Below, one piece after another: positions 1-12,600 of a DNA stretch of 64,000 nt (position 1 is its first letter; every line of letters starts with the position of its first letter). The notes below the pieces were generated by a model. It did no database searches and was not told the origin of the DNA. It was given only the letters and a program-made list of their open reading frames with translations. The stretch comes from Phyto melanocephala (Eukaryota > Arthropoda > Insecta > Diptera > Rhinophoridae), in NCBI GenBank assembly GCA_941918925.1, contig OW799237.1, forward strand, positions 107,974,515 to 108,038,514, given 5' to 3'. The translations under genes and the position numbers were made by a program.

Positions 1-962
1 CAATAGTTATCACCTTAATAATTATTATAGTAGATTGAGGGCTCCCCAGCCATAAAAATCTTATCACAATTAAAATTTAATATTAAAATTAAAAGAAGGT
101 CCCATCCAGTATAAATACACATAAACTAAACCCATGAGACAAAATCTTGTTAGGATAAAGAATCAAAGTAATGATGCAAAAGTTTTAACCGAAAAACATT
201 GTTGGAATGTGAAAATGTACGCAATGAAGCAGGTAATGCATTCCACCATTGTGCAACCCTGACTACATATGCCTTCTCAAACAAAGACGAGTAAATTCTG
301 GGTATACAAATTTGAGGGTTTCTTGTAGATCGCGTAAATACAAAAGATTTAAATAGAGCAACTGGGTTGCTATTCCTAATAACACTGTAAAATAAAGCTA
401 TATTCCTTAATTTCAAAAACCCATTAAAAGAACAGCCCAAGAAATTGCGAACAAAGTCCGAGATATGCTCATGACGGCGAACCTTGTATACAAATCGAAC
501 AACAGAGTTTACCAAACGCTTAACCCTACTTAAGTGAGTTGCAAAAGTTCCAGAAAATACTTCCAGACCATATAGAATCAAAGACATCATAAGAGAATGA
601 GCCAATTTAAGCCTAATATGCATCGGCAAATAAAGGTTAATAGAGTAAATCTTACGTAAGATATACCAAACCTTAGAACATAAATTATCAATATGCGCAC
701 AAAAGGAAAGCCTAGTATCTAAAGTAACACCCAAGCATTTAAGATTATCCACAAATGCTAAACAAACGTTATCAAAGACAATATTTAAGTGAGGAAAAAA
801 ACGATCAGTAGGACCGAACATAATGGCACTAGTCTTAGAGGGGTTCACCGTGAATGAATTAGAAGAAGCCCACTCAAGAACACGTTCAAGACAAAAGTTG
901 ATATCATTTGCCAACACATCATGAAAATCCAAATTACTTCTGAAAAGCATTAGTGTTTTCAC
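1..962 (-). mobile_element. 5'-truncated non-LTR retrotransposon, C-terminal reverse transcriptase region
   Basis: An open frame from 962 down to the TAA at 150-152 encodes the thumb and C-terminal part of a LINE reverse transcriptase. Recognisable blocks are the SKTSAIMFG region, LKCLGVTLDTRLSF, LILYGLEVFSG and the C-terminal VVRVAQWWNALPASLR block. The catalytic YADD region is absent, because homology stops abruptly at about 963 beside an in-frame TAG, as in 5' truncation by incomplete target-primed reverse transcription. The 3' UTR runs off the left edge. A jockey-like clade is my best guess. The frame is intact over 270 codons, so the insertion may be fairly young. Confidence 0.75.
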
Positions 963-1213
963 CTAAATTTAATCACTTCGTCACCAGTTAAACCCCTGCA
1001 AATTCACTTTTTTGTCATAAATTTTTTTTGCTGGGATATTATTCACTAAATACAGATTTTGGAAAATTTTAATGCTAAGGGACAAAAAGTGTTTAACAAA
1101 AACTGAAGAAGTGTCTCTTTAGTCATCTAAAAAGAAGGACAAAGAATATAAATTTTTAAAAATATTCCAAAAACAATTATAGAGAGTTATATCGTACTAT
1201 TTGTAATATTAAA

Positions 1214-1745
1214 TACAGGGTGTTCTTAAAAACTTTAAATGATAAAAATTCATTTAACAAAAAGGAAGTTGAAATAATTTTTATGGAAAGAATAATACAT
1301 TTTACGGCTTGTCGCACCACAACTTAAATGTCCAATTTTTTTTCCTCCTCTTTTTGATCATAGCTGATTGTGTATCACAAATAACAAAAATAATATTGGC
1401 CTGTAAGAGGTCAATTTGAGCTGAATTATTAGCATAAACCAATAACTTCACGTTTTCTCTTAGAAAAAAAATCGAGTGAAGTCAAATCGCACAACCTGGC
1501 AGACCCATTAAAATATTCCTCTCTCGGAATCAACTTAATGTCAAGTTTTGATTTTAATACTTCAATGGTATCGGTGTCGTAATTAATGTCAACCTTCTAT
1601 CATCTCCATTCACCGCCCATAGGGGCCATAATGTGAAATTTGGATATTAATAAATCAATGGCACCAGTGTCACATTTAACACAATTCTTGCCAATGCCAT
1701 CCACATTTCATCCATGTTTTTAAACAAAAAATCACCGCCCATAGG
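1214..1745 (-). mobile_element. Decayed mariner-like relic
   Basis: Near 1500 on the minus strand a short block reads SARLCDLTSLDFF, resembling the third-aspartate region (PPRSCDLTPLDYF) of rosa-type mariners. It is followed by a frameshifted match to the segment after it. The low end (CAGGGTGTTCTTAAAAAC at 1216) and the high end (GGTGATTTTTTG on the minus strand near 1735) resemble mariner termini. A 16 bp word, CACCGCCCATAGGGGC, is repeated at 1611 and 1733. Very degraded. Confidence 0.4.
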
Positions 1746-1858
1746 GGCAAAAAGGCGGTCATTTCATGGATTTTATAAAAAAAAAAGTTCAAGTTCAAAC
1801 TAAAAGTACTCGCTTAAAGTGCATAAAATTCTACATCACCAAGCAAAAAAGAAATGTC

Positions 1859-2722
1859 AAGCGTGGTTCTTTAAAAGCTATAGGAAAGTGAAAAAAAAAA
1901 CACATAAAATTCAGAAAAATGCATGAAGTCCATACGGTCCATATAATTTAATGTTTGAAGATTATTTCATGCAAATGTTGAACGTGTTGACTTTCCAACA
2001 TTTCGGCCGGTATCTCATGAATAAATGCTTCAATGTTGTCTTCCAATGCGTCAATTGAATCGGGCATGTGTGTATAGACATGAGCTTTAACATAGCCCCA
2101 CAAAAATAGTCTAAAGGCGTTAAATCGCACGATCTAGGCGGCCAATTGACCGAATTCACCGAACTCTCCTCTCAATAAGTCCATTGTTAAGCGTGCTGTG
2201 TGGCATGTGGCACGGTCTTGTAGAAGCCACATGTCATGCAAGTCAAGCTCTTTCATTTTGGCCAAAAAAAAAAAGTTGGATATCATCTCACGGTAGCGCT
2301 CACCATTCACAGTTACGTTACTATTCTTTTCATCTTTAAAGAAGTACGGTCCAATGAAGCCACCAGCCCATAAACCGCACCAAACTGTGACTTTTTCTGG
2401 ATGCATTGGTAGCTCTTGCAATGCTTCTGGCTGATCTTCACTCCGAAATCGACAATTCTGCTTATTAAAACGTACCCATTGAGCCAAAAATGAGCTTTGT
2501 CGCTGAACACAAAAAGCGCGCGATGAACTTTATTAACAGAGCATGCCTTTTTGATGATAAAATTCAATAGTTTGCAAGCATTGTTCGTTTGTAAGACGAT
2601 TCATGGTTAAATTATAGACCAAACTGAAGATGTTTGACAGTGAAACAAAACACGAAACGTGCGTCAACTGTTTAAACCAGTGTTGCCAAAAAGATAATAG
2701 CTAAAAAATCACCCTTTAGGTA
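1859..2722 (-). mobile_element. Rosa-type (DD41D) mariner, internally deleted copy
   Basis: Transposase pieces on the minus strand start MNRLTNEQCLQTIEFY (ATG at 2604), jump after VNKVHRAL to FSDKAHFWLNGYV (roughly 120 residues missing), and continue through EKVTVWCGLWAGGFIGPYFF to DMWLLQDRATCHTA. A further deletion and frameshift follow before LTPLDYF, and the tail reads HLHEIIFKH with a stop at 1948. The ends form imperfect inverted repeats: GTGGTTCTTTAAAAGCTAT at 1863 and, on the other strand, GGGTGATTTTTTAGCTAT ending near 2716. The copy cannot encode a working enzyme. Confidence 0.8.
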
Positions 2723-3134
2723 ACGGTGCTTTTGTAGTGATGCGTTAAAATTAAACAATGGGAGAGATAACGGAAGAAATTGGCAAAAGTTGGCCAAAAA
2801 GTTTGCGTAATTAATTCATATTTAATTCGAGTATTTTTAAAAAACTAAGAAATCAAATCATGCAGCCATCTACTTTAGGGGTTTATTGAAATGTTTTGAT
2901 TAAATTTGTAATAAACTTATTTCCGGAAGTACCAAAAAAAAATGGATTTTCTCATTTAAATTAAACTTGAAATATTATTTATTGGGCTCAATTAAGCCCG
3001 AATTTTAATTTCATTTTAAAGATAGAAGAAATGAGCGTAATTTTAGAGAAATGTATGCTGCTTTTCGTTGAAGTTGTATTATATAAAGAAGCCATACATA
3101 CGCCTTGAGTTCACCGACAAACACTGTTTTTCGT

Positions 3135-3289
3135 ATATTTATTAGAGATGTGCAAATGTCGTAATTTTTTCACTTGAGTCAAGCAAGAGTCACTCGCGAT
3201 CGTATTTATATAAAATAATTGGTTTAAAAAATATCACACGTGATGACAAATAGTGTTGTCGTGAGCACATGCACATCTCTAGTATTTAT
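3135..3289. mobile_element. Short hAT-like MITE
   Basis: The ends TAGAGATGTGCA (3143) and TGCACATCTCTA (to 3281) are perfect 12 bp inverted repeats. They are flanked by 8 bp that match in seven positions (ATATTTAT and GTATTTAT), as expected for an aged hAT target duplication. There is no coding capacity. Confidence 0.6.
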
Positions 3290-5060
3290 ATTCTTCTATT
3301 TGAAATATTAATTTATATGTTGCAATGCATTATGTTTAAACTTTGCAAAAGCAAGCTCCTTCTCCTCCAAATCTTTGTTAAAATATCCAGTTTGTTCTAA
3401 GAGCTACCTGCATCAAATTTAGTGTCGCTATTGTAGTTCTTGAGATGTAGGAAAAATAATAATCAATTTGTATGGGGAATACGCGTACCTCTCTCCCATA
3501 CCTCCAAGATTTTGTTGGCACATTTCGTTTGTTCGAAGAGCTTTTCACATGCAACATAGTGAGTCTCACTATTGTGGTTGTGGAGATATGAATTGATCCG
3601 TGAAAAATAGCTTTTGGCCCCACTTTGCAGCGTGTAAACTAAACCACACTGTAATCCAAATATAATGCGAGTCTATAGAGCCTACTGTGGATTGCACTCA
3701 CTCCATATGTTGCTATTTTGTGTATAAATAAATAAATAAATAAATAAACAAGCCCAAAATTAGCCCCAGTGCTGAACATAATTTTGCGAGAAAACATTGG
3801 TCGTATGGATGACTGATTTTCAAAGTAAATTTGGATAATTTGGTAGCGTTATTCAGACGTCAATCTATCCATGATTATTTGCCAACGTATACTGATCTTT
3901 AATGTCAAAACGTGAGCAAAGCTAGCTTATTAGTTTTTTTTTTGAGAGTTAACCCTTCGTAAATTATGTCGGGCTTAATAACCTACATTTAAAAGGTAAA
4001 ACGGATTAAAAACATGAACGGTGGAATCATAAGCCTCATACGATACCAATGCATTCACTTTACATCATGTCTAATAATAAATTTCTTATTTGATATTAAA
4101 AAATTTTTGTAATTTGCACATTAATATGGGGCACCCAAAAAGGTACTTTTCCCATTTTTATGGTACTTTTATACTTTGTAAACTTATGACTTTACAACTT
4201 TTAAATTAGGTACTATGGATTATTCACATTTTTCATTAGCATTTGCTGAAAAAACTGTTTTTAATTTAGTATTAAATAGCGTAATATTGGGTACCTGCGG
4301 TAAATTGACAATAAAATCTAAATTTTTAAACCGATTTTTATGGTTTATGGCTTTTTTTATTTCCAAGATAAGTAGCTCTTAGAAAAAAGTGCAAAATGTT
4401 AAATATTTACTTTAACTTTTTTTTTAATTCCATTTTTAAAGTGAAAAATATTACCAATTTTGCACGAAAAATTTTTTTTTCCATTAATTTCTGAATAACT
4501 CCAAAACGATAAGATATAGAGAAAAATTCTATTCCATTAAAATAAATACAATTTTGTTACACATCTTCTGGTGTTTTATCTTTGAACACCGGATGACTGG
4601 TTCTCGAGTTAGGATGAAATATGTCTCCGTACCTGACTAATTTAGGGAAAAAATTTGCCACGCCCATAAAAAAAATCCCGATCTAATGGAAAAAACCGAC
4701 AACGGATTTGAGTTCAGTGCATCAAAATCCATATAGTCCACATAGCTTTAATTAACGGGAAAACAAAAAATAATTTTTTGTCAAGCAGTGTAATCAGCTG
4801 TGCTTATAAGTCTATTTGGGTTTCTTGTACCAGGATATGTAAATTACTAACAAAATTAAATGTCCTTCTCTTCTATATTTTCATCAATTATTTTCTTTTT
4901 GTTCACAGTTTTTTTTATAATATTTCAATTAACTAATTTTGTTTTCCTCTTCTCTTATTCTATTTTTTTTTTTTTTTTTTAATTCCTTCCCAAAACAAAA
5001 ACCACAAATCTGTGTGTGTGAGTGTGTGTTTACGTGTATGCCTTAATGTTTAGTGTGCAG

Positions 5061-5265
5061 ATATACAGTACATGAGCGCTGCGTTAAATATGCTCCAGCA
5101 TCTTGTATAACAACATATGTCAAATCGAAACAGGACAAAGGTAGCGGTGGTCTACTGCATCATTGGGTCGATGGCAATTGTTACTCTAACTGTTCGAAAT
5201 GCAACAAAAGCATTAAAAACAATGAGGGTATTACGGGTCTCACCTGTCGTTGGTGTCACATTGTG
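5061..5265 (+). CDS. Dgk: Dgk exon: end of C1a and most of C1b zinc fingers
   Basis: A TGTGTGCAG acceptor ends at 5060 and a GTAAGT donor starts at 5266. The exon begins in phase 2 and ends on a codon boundary. It encodes [15 protein letters not shown], the last zinc ligands of the first C1 domain, then HHWVDGNC...CSKC...CRWC, the first ligands of the second. The GTG at 5053 belongs to the intron and is not a start. Confidence 0.93.
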
Positions 5266-6615
5266 GTAAGTTTTTCATTTTGATTGCGGCAAGATAAAAA
5301 GTTTCAATTCGAAAATAACGCTTATATTTTTATTTCTTTACTATTTAACAAACTATCATTCAATGCAAATAATAAAACAAAACTTAAGTTTCCTTAATAA
5401 GTGTAGGAAGAAAAAAATTGTTTACTTTCTTTTGGCACACCCTAAAAATTCATTAAAAAATTCCACAACAGCGCCCCCTAAGCGGTACAAAATATTTGAC
5501 TTTCGCTTTAGGGTTCCTAACTTGTGAATATAAATCTCTTCGGCTTTATTAACAATTCAACTACATTGTCACCTATTGCACAAAAAACAAGTAAAAGTGA
5601 TATATTCGGCCGTGTCGAATCTGATTATATCCTCCACCATCATGTACATATTTAATGACCACATTGTAGGTACTTCTTTTTATAACTACTTTGCAAAAAT
5701 AAACTTTTATTTTTTAAATATTTTTTAATCTAGTTATAGTTTTTATATTGTAAACTTTTTTCATAAAAATTAATAATTCGTTTATTTGTCAGATTCTTCG
5801 TATTAATAAAATAATTTTATGAATTGTTTAATTTTTTAAAATAAAAGTGTATATTCTTACAATTTGTGACCCCTATAAACTAATAATTAAACAATTGCAT
5901 CAATTAATATGCCAGTCTTTGGAGATTCACAAGTAAGAAGCGTATCACCACAAGCACCTCCTCCAGCGGAACCGGTCAACAGTCCAGAAATTTTTTTCTG
6001 CGAAAACTCCTAAGCTTCTTGTTTTCTGGAAATATGAACCGGAAGTTTGGTTCCTTCAAGTTGAAGCAAGTTTTCGTATGTGTGCGATAACTGAAGATAC
6101 AACAAAATTTTAATATCTGGTTATGAATTTAGACCAATCTGTGCTATATTTGGTTAAAGATTTAATTATTTCTCCACCTTCTTCAGGAAAATATGAAGCT
6201 CTGAAAGAACGTATTATTAAATCATTCGCTGAAACAGCTAAACACCAACTTAAACGGTTGACAAGTGGAAAAGATATGGGTGGTCAAAAAAGTGTATCTT
6301 CTTACAACATCGTCTAGTCAAGCCCTTTCATTTGATACCCATATTATTGAGGTTAATAAAAAAAATTTTTTCGACATTTTGTTTTAGACGCCATATTGCA
6401 TTTTACACTTTTTAATTATTAGCTGTGTTCTACTGGTTAAGCCCTTCCATTTGATACCAATATTGAGGGGGTTCAAAGAGTTATATTTTGAAATACCAAA
6501 TTTAATCCACATATCAATTTATTGTTCGCCATTTTGTAGGTGCGGCCATCATGGATTTAATTTTTGATTATGTATTGTATTGCGATAGACAACCTCTTTA
6601 ATTTGATTACTATAT

Positions 6616-6658
<43 letters not shown>

Positions 6659-9600
6659 TGTCTAAAAGCTGAAAAAACCCGATTTTCGTTTGTAAATTTT
6701 ATGAATATTTTTCCAAAAATTTTTGCCTATAACTTTACCGATTATAGAACGATTTATCCACAATTTTTCACGATTATATCTAAAGGCTTATCATAGCGTG
6801 TTGATGAATTATCCTGAGGCTAAAAATTTTAATTTTTGTGGTTAAAATATGAGAAAAAAAAACAGAGGTAGTCGAGTTTATTTGTTAATATCTCAGAAAG
6901 TTGCGGGGTGATTGTGGATTTCAATAACGATTCATTCCCGGATTTTTCTAACATATTGATACCAGATACAGGACTGTGCATTATGTGCTTGCTAAAGTTC
7001 TAAAAGTTGATTTCAAAATACACACGTTTAGACGGATAGACGGATATTGATGAATCGACTCCGCTATTCATAAGCTTTCAGAAAATGTATACTTTATGAA
7101 GTCGAAAATGAATTTTGTAGCAATTACAAATGGAACGACAAAGCTATGTATACCCTTGGACACCACAGGTGAAGGGTATAATAAAACCAGCATTGCCAAT
7201 TTAGCTTTTTTCAGGCTAAATTTAGCCTTTTTCAAATATGTACAAGAAAAATGAATTGAATGACGTTAGCCCTTTTTAAACTTTTTGTAAATTTTTAGCT
7301 ATTTTATAGATATTTCAAAATGTTTTGCTAAAAATATTTAAATAAGGTTGCTCGAATTTTTGTATGGTAAAAACGCAGCAACAGTGTTATTTTAAAGTCT
7401 TGTTTTTGCTTCTAAATTACATTAATAAGCATTTCAAAGAAGTTACCGCGTATAATTCCGGTACATGTTTAAGAAATAGCTGTTTGTGTTAACCATGTAT
7501 CTTTTATTCGAATTTACCGGATTTTGGTTGTAAAGCGACATTTAATTGAAGTAACAAAACCTGCAAAATGAATAAAAAATATCTACAGAAATTTTACAAA
7601 GAGTGTACCAAGTAGTAATCAAAAATATAAAGAATGGATAAGCGAATGCCAAAAGGCAGAAGAGGGGATCAGAAAATATTTTAAATGCATAACAAATACA
7701 AAACTTTGTATACAGAACGCTAACACAAACACAAATAAACATGTCAACGTAATTTAAAGCATTGCTGAACCGATTTATATGAAAGCTTAGCAACAGGAGT
7801 TGGTTTTTTGCAGTACATGGTTAACTTTTTACAATAAATCCTTTATACGGAGTCTGCAAAAATAGATCTGATTTTCCCTAATTAAAACAATACAGAACCA
7901 AACGCTCGAAGTATTACCTCATCTTTAAATATTAGCTCAGGAAATTAAATTCATAATCATACTTAAAGTTCTTGTATTTTGTTTACTGGGTTTACTGGGC
8001 TAAATATACAACAAAAAAAAATTAACTGAAAATTTTAGCTTTGACTAAAAGTCAGTATTTAATTGAAGCTATCTTTTAAGCAACTTTCCTTTAATTTTTA
8101 ACTGATTTTTCATTTTTAAAATAATTTCAAAGAGTTCTCTTCGTTTCGTCACAGCATGCATTTTGATTTTTTTATGTTTTGTTTTTACTTATTTTATTCT
8201 TTTAATATATTTTTGAAGTGTAAATGAATTAATTACTTTAAGTAACTTTTAGTATCTTATATTGAATTTGCCACCACTAAATGTCAAAGAGCTTGGGAAT
8301 TGTTGTTAAAACTGTTATACTATAAACTAGCTTTAATTAAGTCCATTTTGAAAATAAATACCACTGTTGTGTAGTTATCGAAGCCAACCAGTCCTGTGTT
8401 TTATCGAGTGTGAATTGCCGAATTTTTTTAAATAGTTCTCCATTTTCTAAAAAAAAACAGTGTTTGCCACTATAAACGTAGAATAACCTGGCAACAATTC
8501 CTTAAATAAGCTTAAGGAAAAACACTCTTTTTTAGCTGTTGTTTGTATGGAATTTAGTTGTTTTTAGTGACCAAGAACTAGCAACACCGAATAAAACAAA
8601 TATCCCCACTAATCAAAAGTTTAATAGCTTTTACTTTTTTGGGTATCATACATTACCAACAAACGCATCAACGATATTCTACTTATAGAACATAAATGAT
8701 AAAACCTTACTTGGTTCAAAATATTTTTAAATTTCCCTTTAAAAAAAAAAAAAAAAAAAAAAAGTCGATACTTCGGAAGTCACAGTTTTTTTTTTTCTAA
8801 ACCTCTTACTCATCACTATTAGTTTTTGCAACAATCACGCCAATTTCGTTTTGTCTTTTGGTATCCGAGTACATGCCTACATATTAAATTGACAGCTAAT
8901 TTGTTTTGAGCTTGTCATCGCTATAGATTATTTTGAAAATTAATGAATATGTGTGAGGTGTCAGTGAGTAGCATTGACAAGGCGTCATTGTTGGCTAGAA
9001 TTCCAATTAACATTTGTGAAACAGAGAAATTTTAGTTTTTCATTTTCATTTTTCATGTTGTTAATAAATTTTCGGGCATAATATTATTTTGTAAGTCACT
9101 CGATTTGTTTAAACTAAAATACAAACATACATGCAAACTCACAAACATGCATATTTATGAAGGTTTATGCAACGGTGAATTGTTTAAAAAAAGGCCATGA
9201 CAAAGGACATAAAAAAGGAATAGATTTAAATTGTATACATTTGTTGTAAAAAGAAAACCATTTTATGTTACGAACCGTTTGGTCGGCCTTCGAATATCCT
9301 ACCCTGCTGGATCTCGCGGATCGTTCCCTGGGAGTAGTTCTCAACCCTTTTGTAGCCGAGGCTCGACATAAAAAAATAAGATACAAAAAAAAAGAGTGTT
9401 GTTCAATACCGAAATGAAAATCTCATTTTCCATTCCTGCATAAATAATTGAAATCAAGGCGAATTCGAAAACATTTAGTTGATTTCAACGCTCGCGCGGA
9501 CGGACAGCCGGACATAGCTAAATCGGCTTATCTATCTATAAGGATTAAGAATTTATACTTATGAGGTCGCAAATGAATACTGTAGAAATTACAAATAGAA

Positions 9601-12600
9601 TGACAAACTTTTATACACACACTCTCTCCTAAAAAAAAATGTTTTCCCTTTACTTCAGCTGTAAATTTTTCTCACTTTTTTTTAAAATTTATTTCAATAA
9701 ATTTTATTTGTTAATATTTATCTCTTCTTTATTATTTGAAGTTTTTTATTTTCTAACATTTAATAATATACAAAGATACAATCGTTACAAGCGTTATAAT
9801 AAAACCGACTGTTCACAAAAAAAAAAAAAAACCAACACCAACACCAACACCAAAAGTGTATGTCAATACAAAATAAACAATACATGTTGGTGTTGTGAAT
9901 TGTTACAATTGTTTTGTTGCTGTTAGTATTATTGGCGCTGGTTTTCTTATTTCTTCTTAAATTGACAGTTGAAATATGTCACGTACATCGTTTGTAACAA
10001 GTCTTAAGTTTGCAATTTTTTCCTCAACAGAGTGTTCCTTTTTCTGTTTGTATTAAAGTAGTTGCAAGCACAATTTTTAGATGTTCTATTTTTATGTTCA
10101 ATTTTGTCATACAATCTACAAGTGTATGTGTATGTATGTTTTTTCCCAACTACAACAGAATCTTTAGTGAATAAAAAAAAAAGTTTATCAAATCTATTTT
10201 TCCAAAGTTGACAACTTTTTATTATATTTAAGTGTAGATCCCCCCTCTTTGTTCTATCCTTTTTGTTAATATTTTTTTAATAAATTTTTTTATCACTTCA
10301 GCTTAAATAGTTGCTTGAAGCTGCTACTTGGAAAAGTTGTTTTTTTTTCTTATTATTTATATTTAGATTTAATAGATAATAAGAACAACAAAAACTATCC
10401 AAAAGCAAAGGAAATTCGCCATAATACGCTCTTTCATGCTGTGCATGCAAAATAACGCTGTATAAAACTTGAAAACTATTATAAATTATTATTGTTAAGT
10501 TTTGTGAAAGAGATTTTGTTTAAAGTTTTCTAAGATTCAATTTGGGGAAATTACAAAGGGATGGTTTGTTTTAATAGAATGTAAAGTGTTTTCTTTTATG
10601 TATTTGGATAAAAAAAAAATTCTAAGAATTATTTAAGCAATATTTTTTTAGGAAATAAGTATGAGTATGCCCGTATGTATGTGTGTATATATCAATCTGT
10701 ATATATACGGAATCTGGCAAAGTTATTGGCGTTTACAAGACGTTCAATCAAATTTAAACTTAAAATATTTACATTGAGTTCCCATAACAATAAAATTAAA
10801 TTCTTTCAAAAATGTGCAGTGCCACGCCTACACAATAAACATAATGTTTAAAATTGTTTTTTTTTTAATTGGTTATTTTTAATTTTTATCTTTACATCAG
10901 CGATAGGCAAATCACGTCTCACGAACTACTCACATAAACACCTCACACGTAGTAACTAAAAACAAGTAAGAGCGCTATATTCGGCCGTGCCGAATCTTAT
11001 ATACCCTTCACAACGTGTAGTCATGCAATAACAGTGGTTTGTGTCACCATTCATCCCATATGAAATACGTACATACATATAAAAACATACATATATGAAA
11101 ACGTCCCATTGTAAAATTATAAATTCACGTATGTATGTTAAAAACACAAAAAAAAAAATATTTTAAAAAAACTTAAAAGAAAAATATAAAAAAAATTAAA
11201 AAAAAAACAAGTAAGAGCGCTATATTCGGCCGTGCCGAATCTTATATACCCTTCACAACGTGTAGTCATGCAATAACAGTAGTTTGTGTCACCATTCATC
11301 CCATATGAAATACGTACATACATATATAAAAACATCCCATTGTAAAATTATAAATTCACGTATGTATGTTAAAAAAACGAAAAATAAAAAAAAAATTTAA
11401 AAAAATTTAAAAAAAAAAATTAAAAAAAATAATTTAAAAAAAAAATTTAAAAAAAAAATTATTATATATATAATATATATAAAACAAAAAAAAAATAAAA
11501 AAAAAATTTAAAAAAATAAAAAAAATTTAAAAAAAAAAAATAATAATAAAAATATATATAATATATTAAATAAAAAATAAAAAAAAAAATAAAAAAAAAT
11601 AAAAAAAAAAATTTAAAAAAATTTTTAAAAAAATTAAAAAAAAATTTTTTTTGGCTCAGCTGGGATTCGATGCCACATTTTCTCTAACCAGTATACACGT
11701 TTGTATGTATGTATGTTGTTGTTGTAATGTTGTTTTTGTGAAAAAAAATCGAGGTGGTCGTGGGTTTTTGCTCATATCTCAGTTGTTTATGTACCGATGT
11801 TTCTGATTTTCAATACCGATCTACTCCCGAATATTTCTGATATTTCAATACCTTACCCGGGTCCAACCTATGTCGGGGGGCTTCAAAAAGTTGATTTCAA
11901 CATACACACGGACAGACGGTCAGACGGACAGACTGACAGACTGACAGGGCTTAATCGACTCCCCTATTTATAAGCTTTCAGAAAATATATACTTTATGGG
12001 GTCGGAAATGAAAATTGTAGAAATTTCACACGGAATGACAAACCTATTTATACCCTTTTTCACTGTGTGAAGGGTATAATAATAAAAATATAAATAATAT
12101 ATTAAATAAAAAATAAAAAAATAAAATTAAAAAAAAAAATTTTTAAAAAATTAAAAAAAAAATTTTTTGGCTCGCTGGGAGTCAATGCCACGTTTTCTCT
12201 ATCCAGTATATATACACGTTTGTATGTATGTATGTTGTTGTTGTAATGTTGTTTTTGTGAAAAAAAAATCGAGGTGGTCGTGGGTTTTTGCTCATATCTC
12301 AGTTGTTTATGTACTGATGTTTCTGATTTTCAATACCGATCTACTCCCGAATATTTCTGATATTCTAATACCTTACCCGGGTCCAACCTATGTCGGGGGG
12401 CTTCAAAAAGATGATTTCAACATACACACGGACAGACGGTCAGACTGACAGAGCTTAATCGACTCCCCTATTCATAAGCTTTCAGAATATATATACTTTA
12501 TGGGGTCGGAAATGAAAATTGTAGAAATTTCACACGGAATGACAAACCTATATATACCCTTTTTCACTGTGTGAAGGGTATAATAAACAAAAAGTTAGTC

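Larger units (their letters stand above)
1..5060. other. Upstream Dgk intron (partial)
   Basis: No host exon was recognised here. The stretch holds a LINE fragment, two mariner relics and one short hAT-like MITE (separate entries). From about 3300 to 5040 I see AT-rich DNA, a diverged direct repeat at 3390-3600 and a short AATA microsatellite near 3726. A polypyrimidine-rich run at 4940-5060 leads to the acceptor. Confidence 0.7.
5586..7184 (+). mobile_element. DINE/Helentron-like non-autonomous element with nested insertion
   Basis: It starts AACAAGTAAAAGTG followed by a hairpin-forming TTCGGCCGTGTCGAA and a degenerate TATACCC end. It closes with the inverted GTGAAGGGTATAATAA near 7169-7184. 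The subterminal block GTATACTTTATGAAGTCG (about 7087) is shared with copies at 10961, 40692 and 47632. Compared with the 40692 copy, extra DNA is present between about 5670 and 6315. It carries a (CT)18 tract. Confidence 0.7.

Noticed and set aside
5053..5055. GTG as a start codon for the C1-domain frame
   Set aside because: It lies in the intron just before the TGTGTGCAG acceptor, and the C1 domain needs upstream ligands.
11138..11335. Short Tyr/Cys-rich frames in the DINE-like 5' modules (also at 10956 and 48211)
   Set aside because: They recur only because the repeat recurs. They include the hairpin TTCGGCCGTGCCGAA and have no conserved start.
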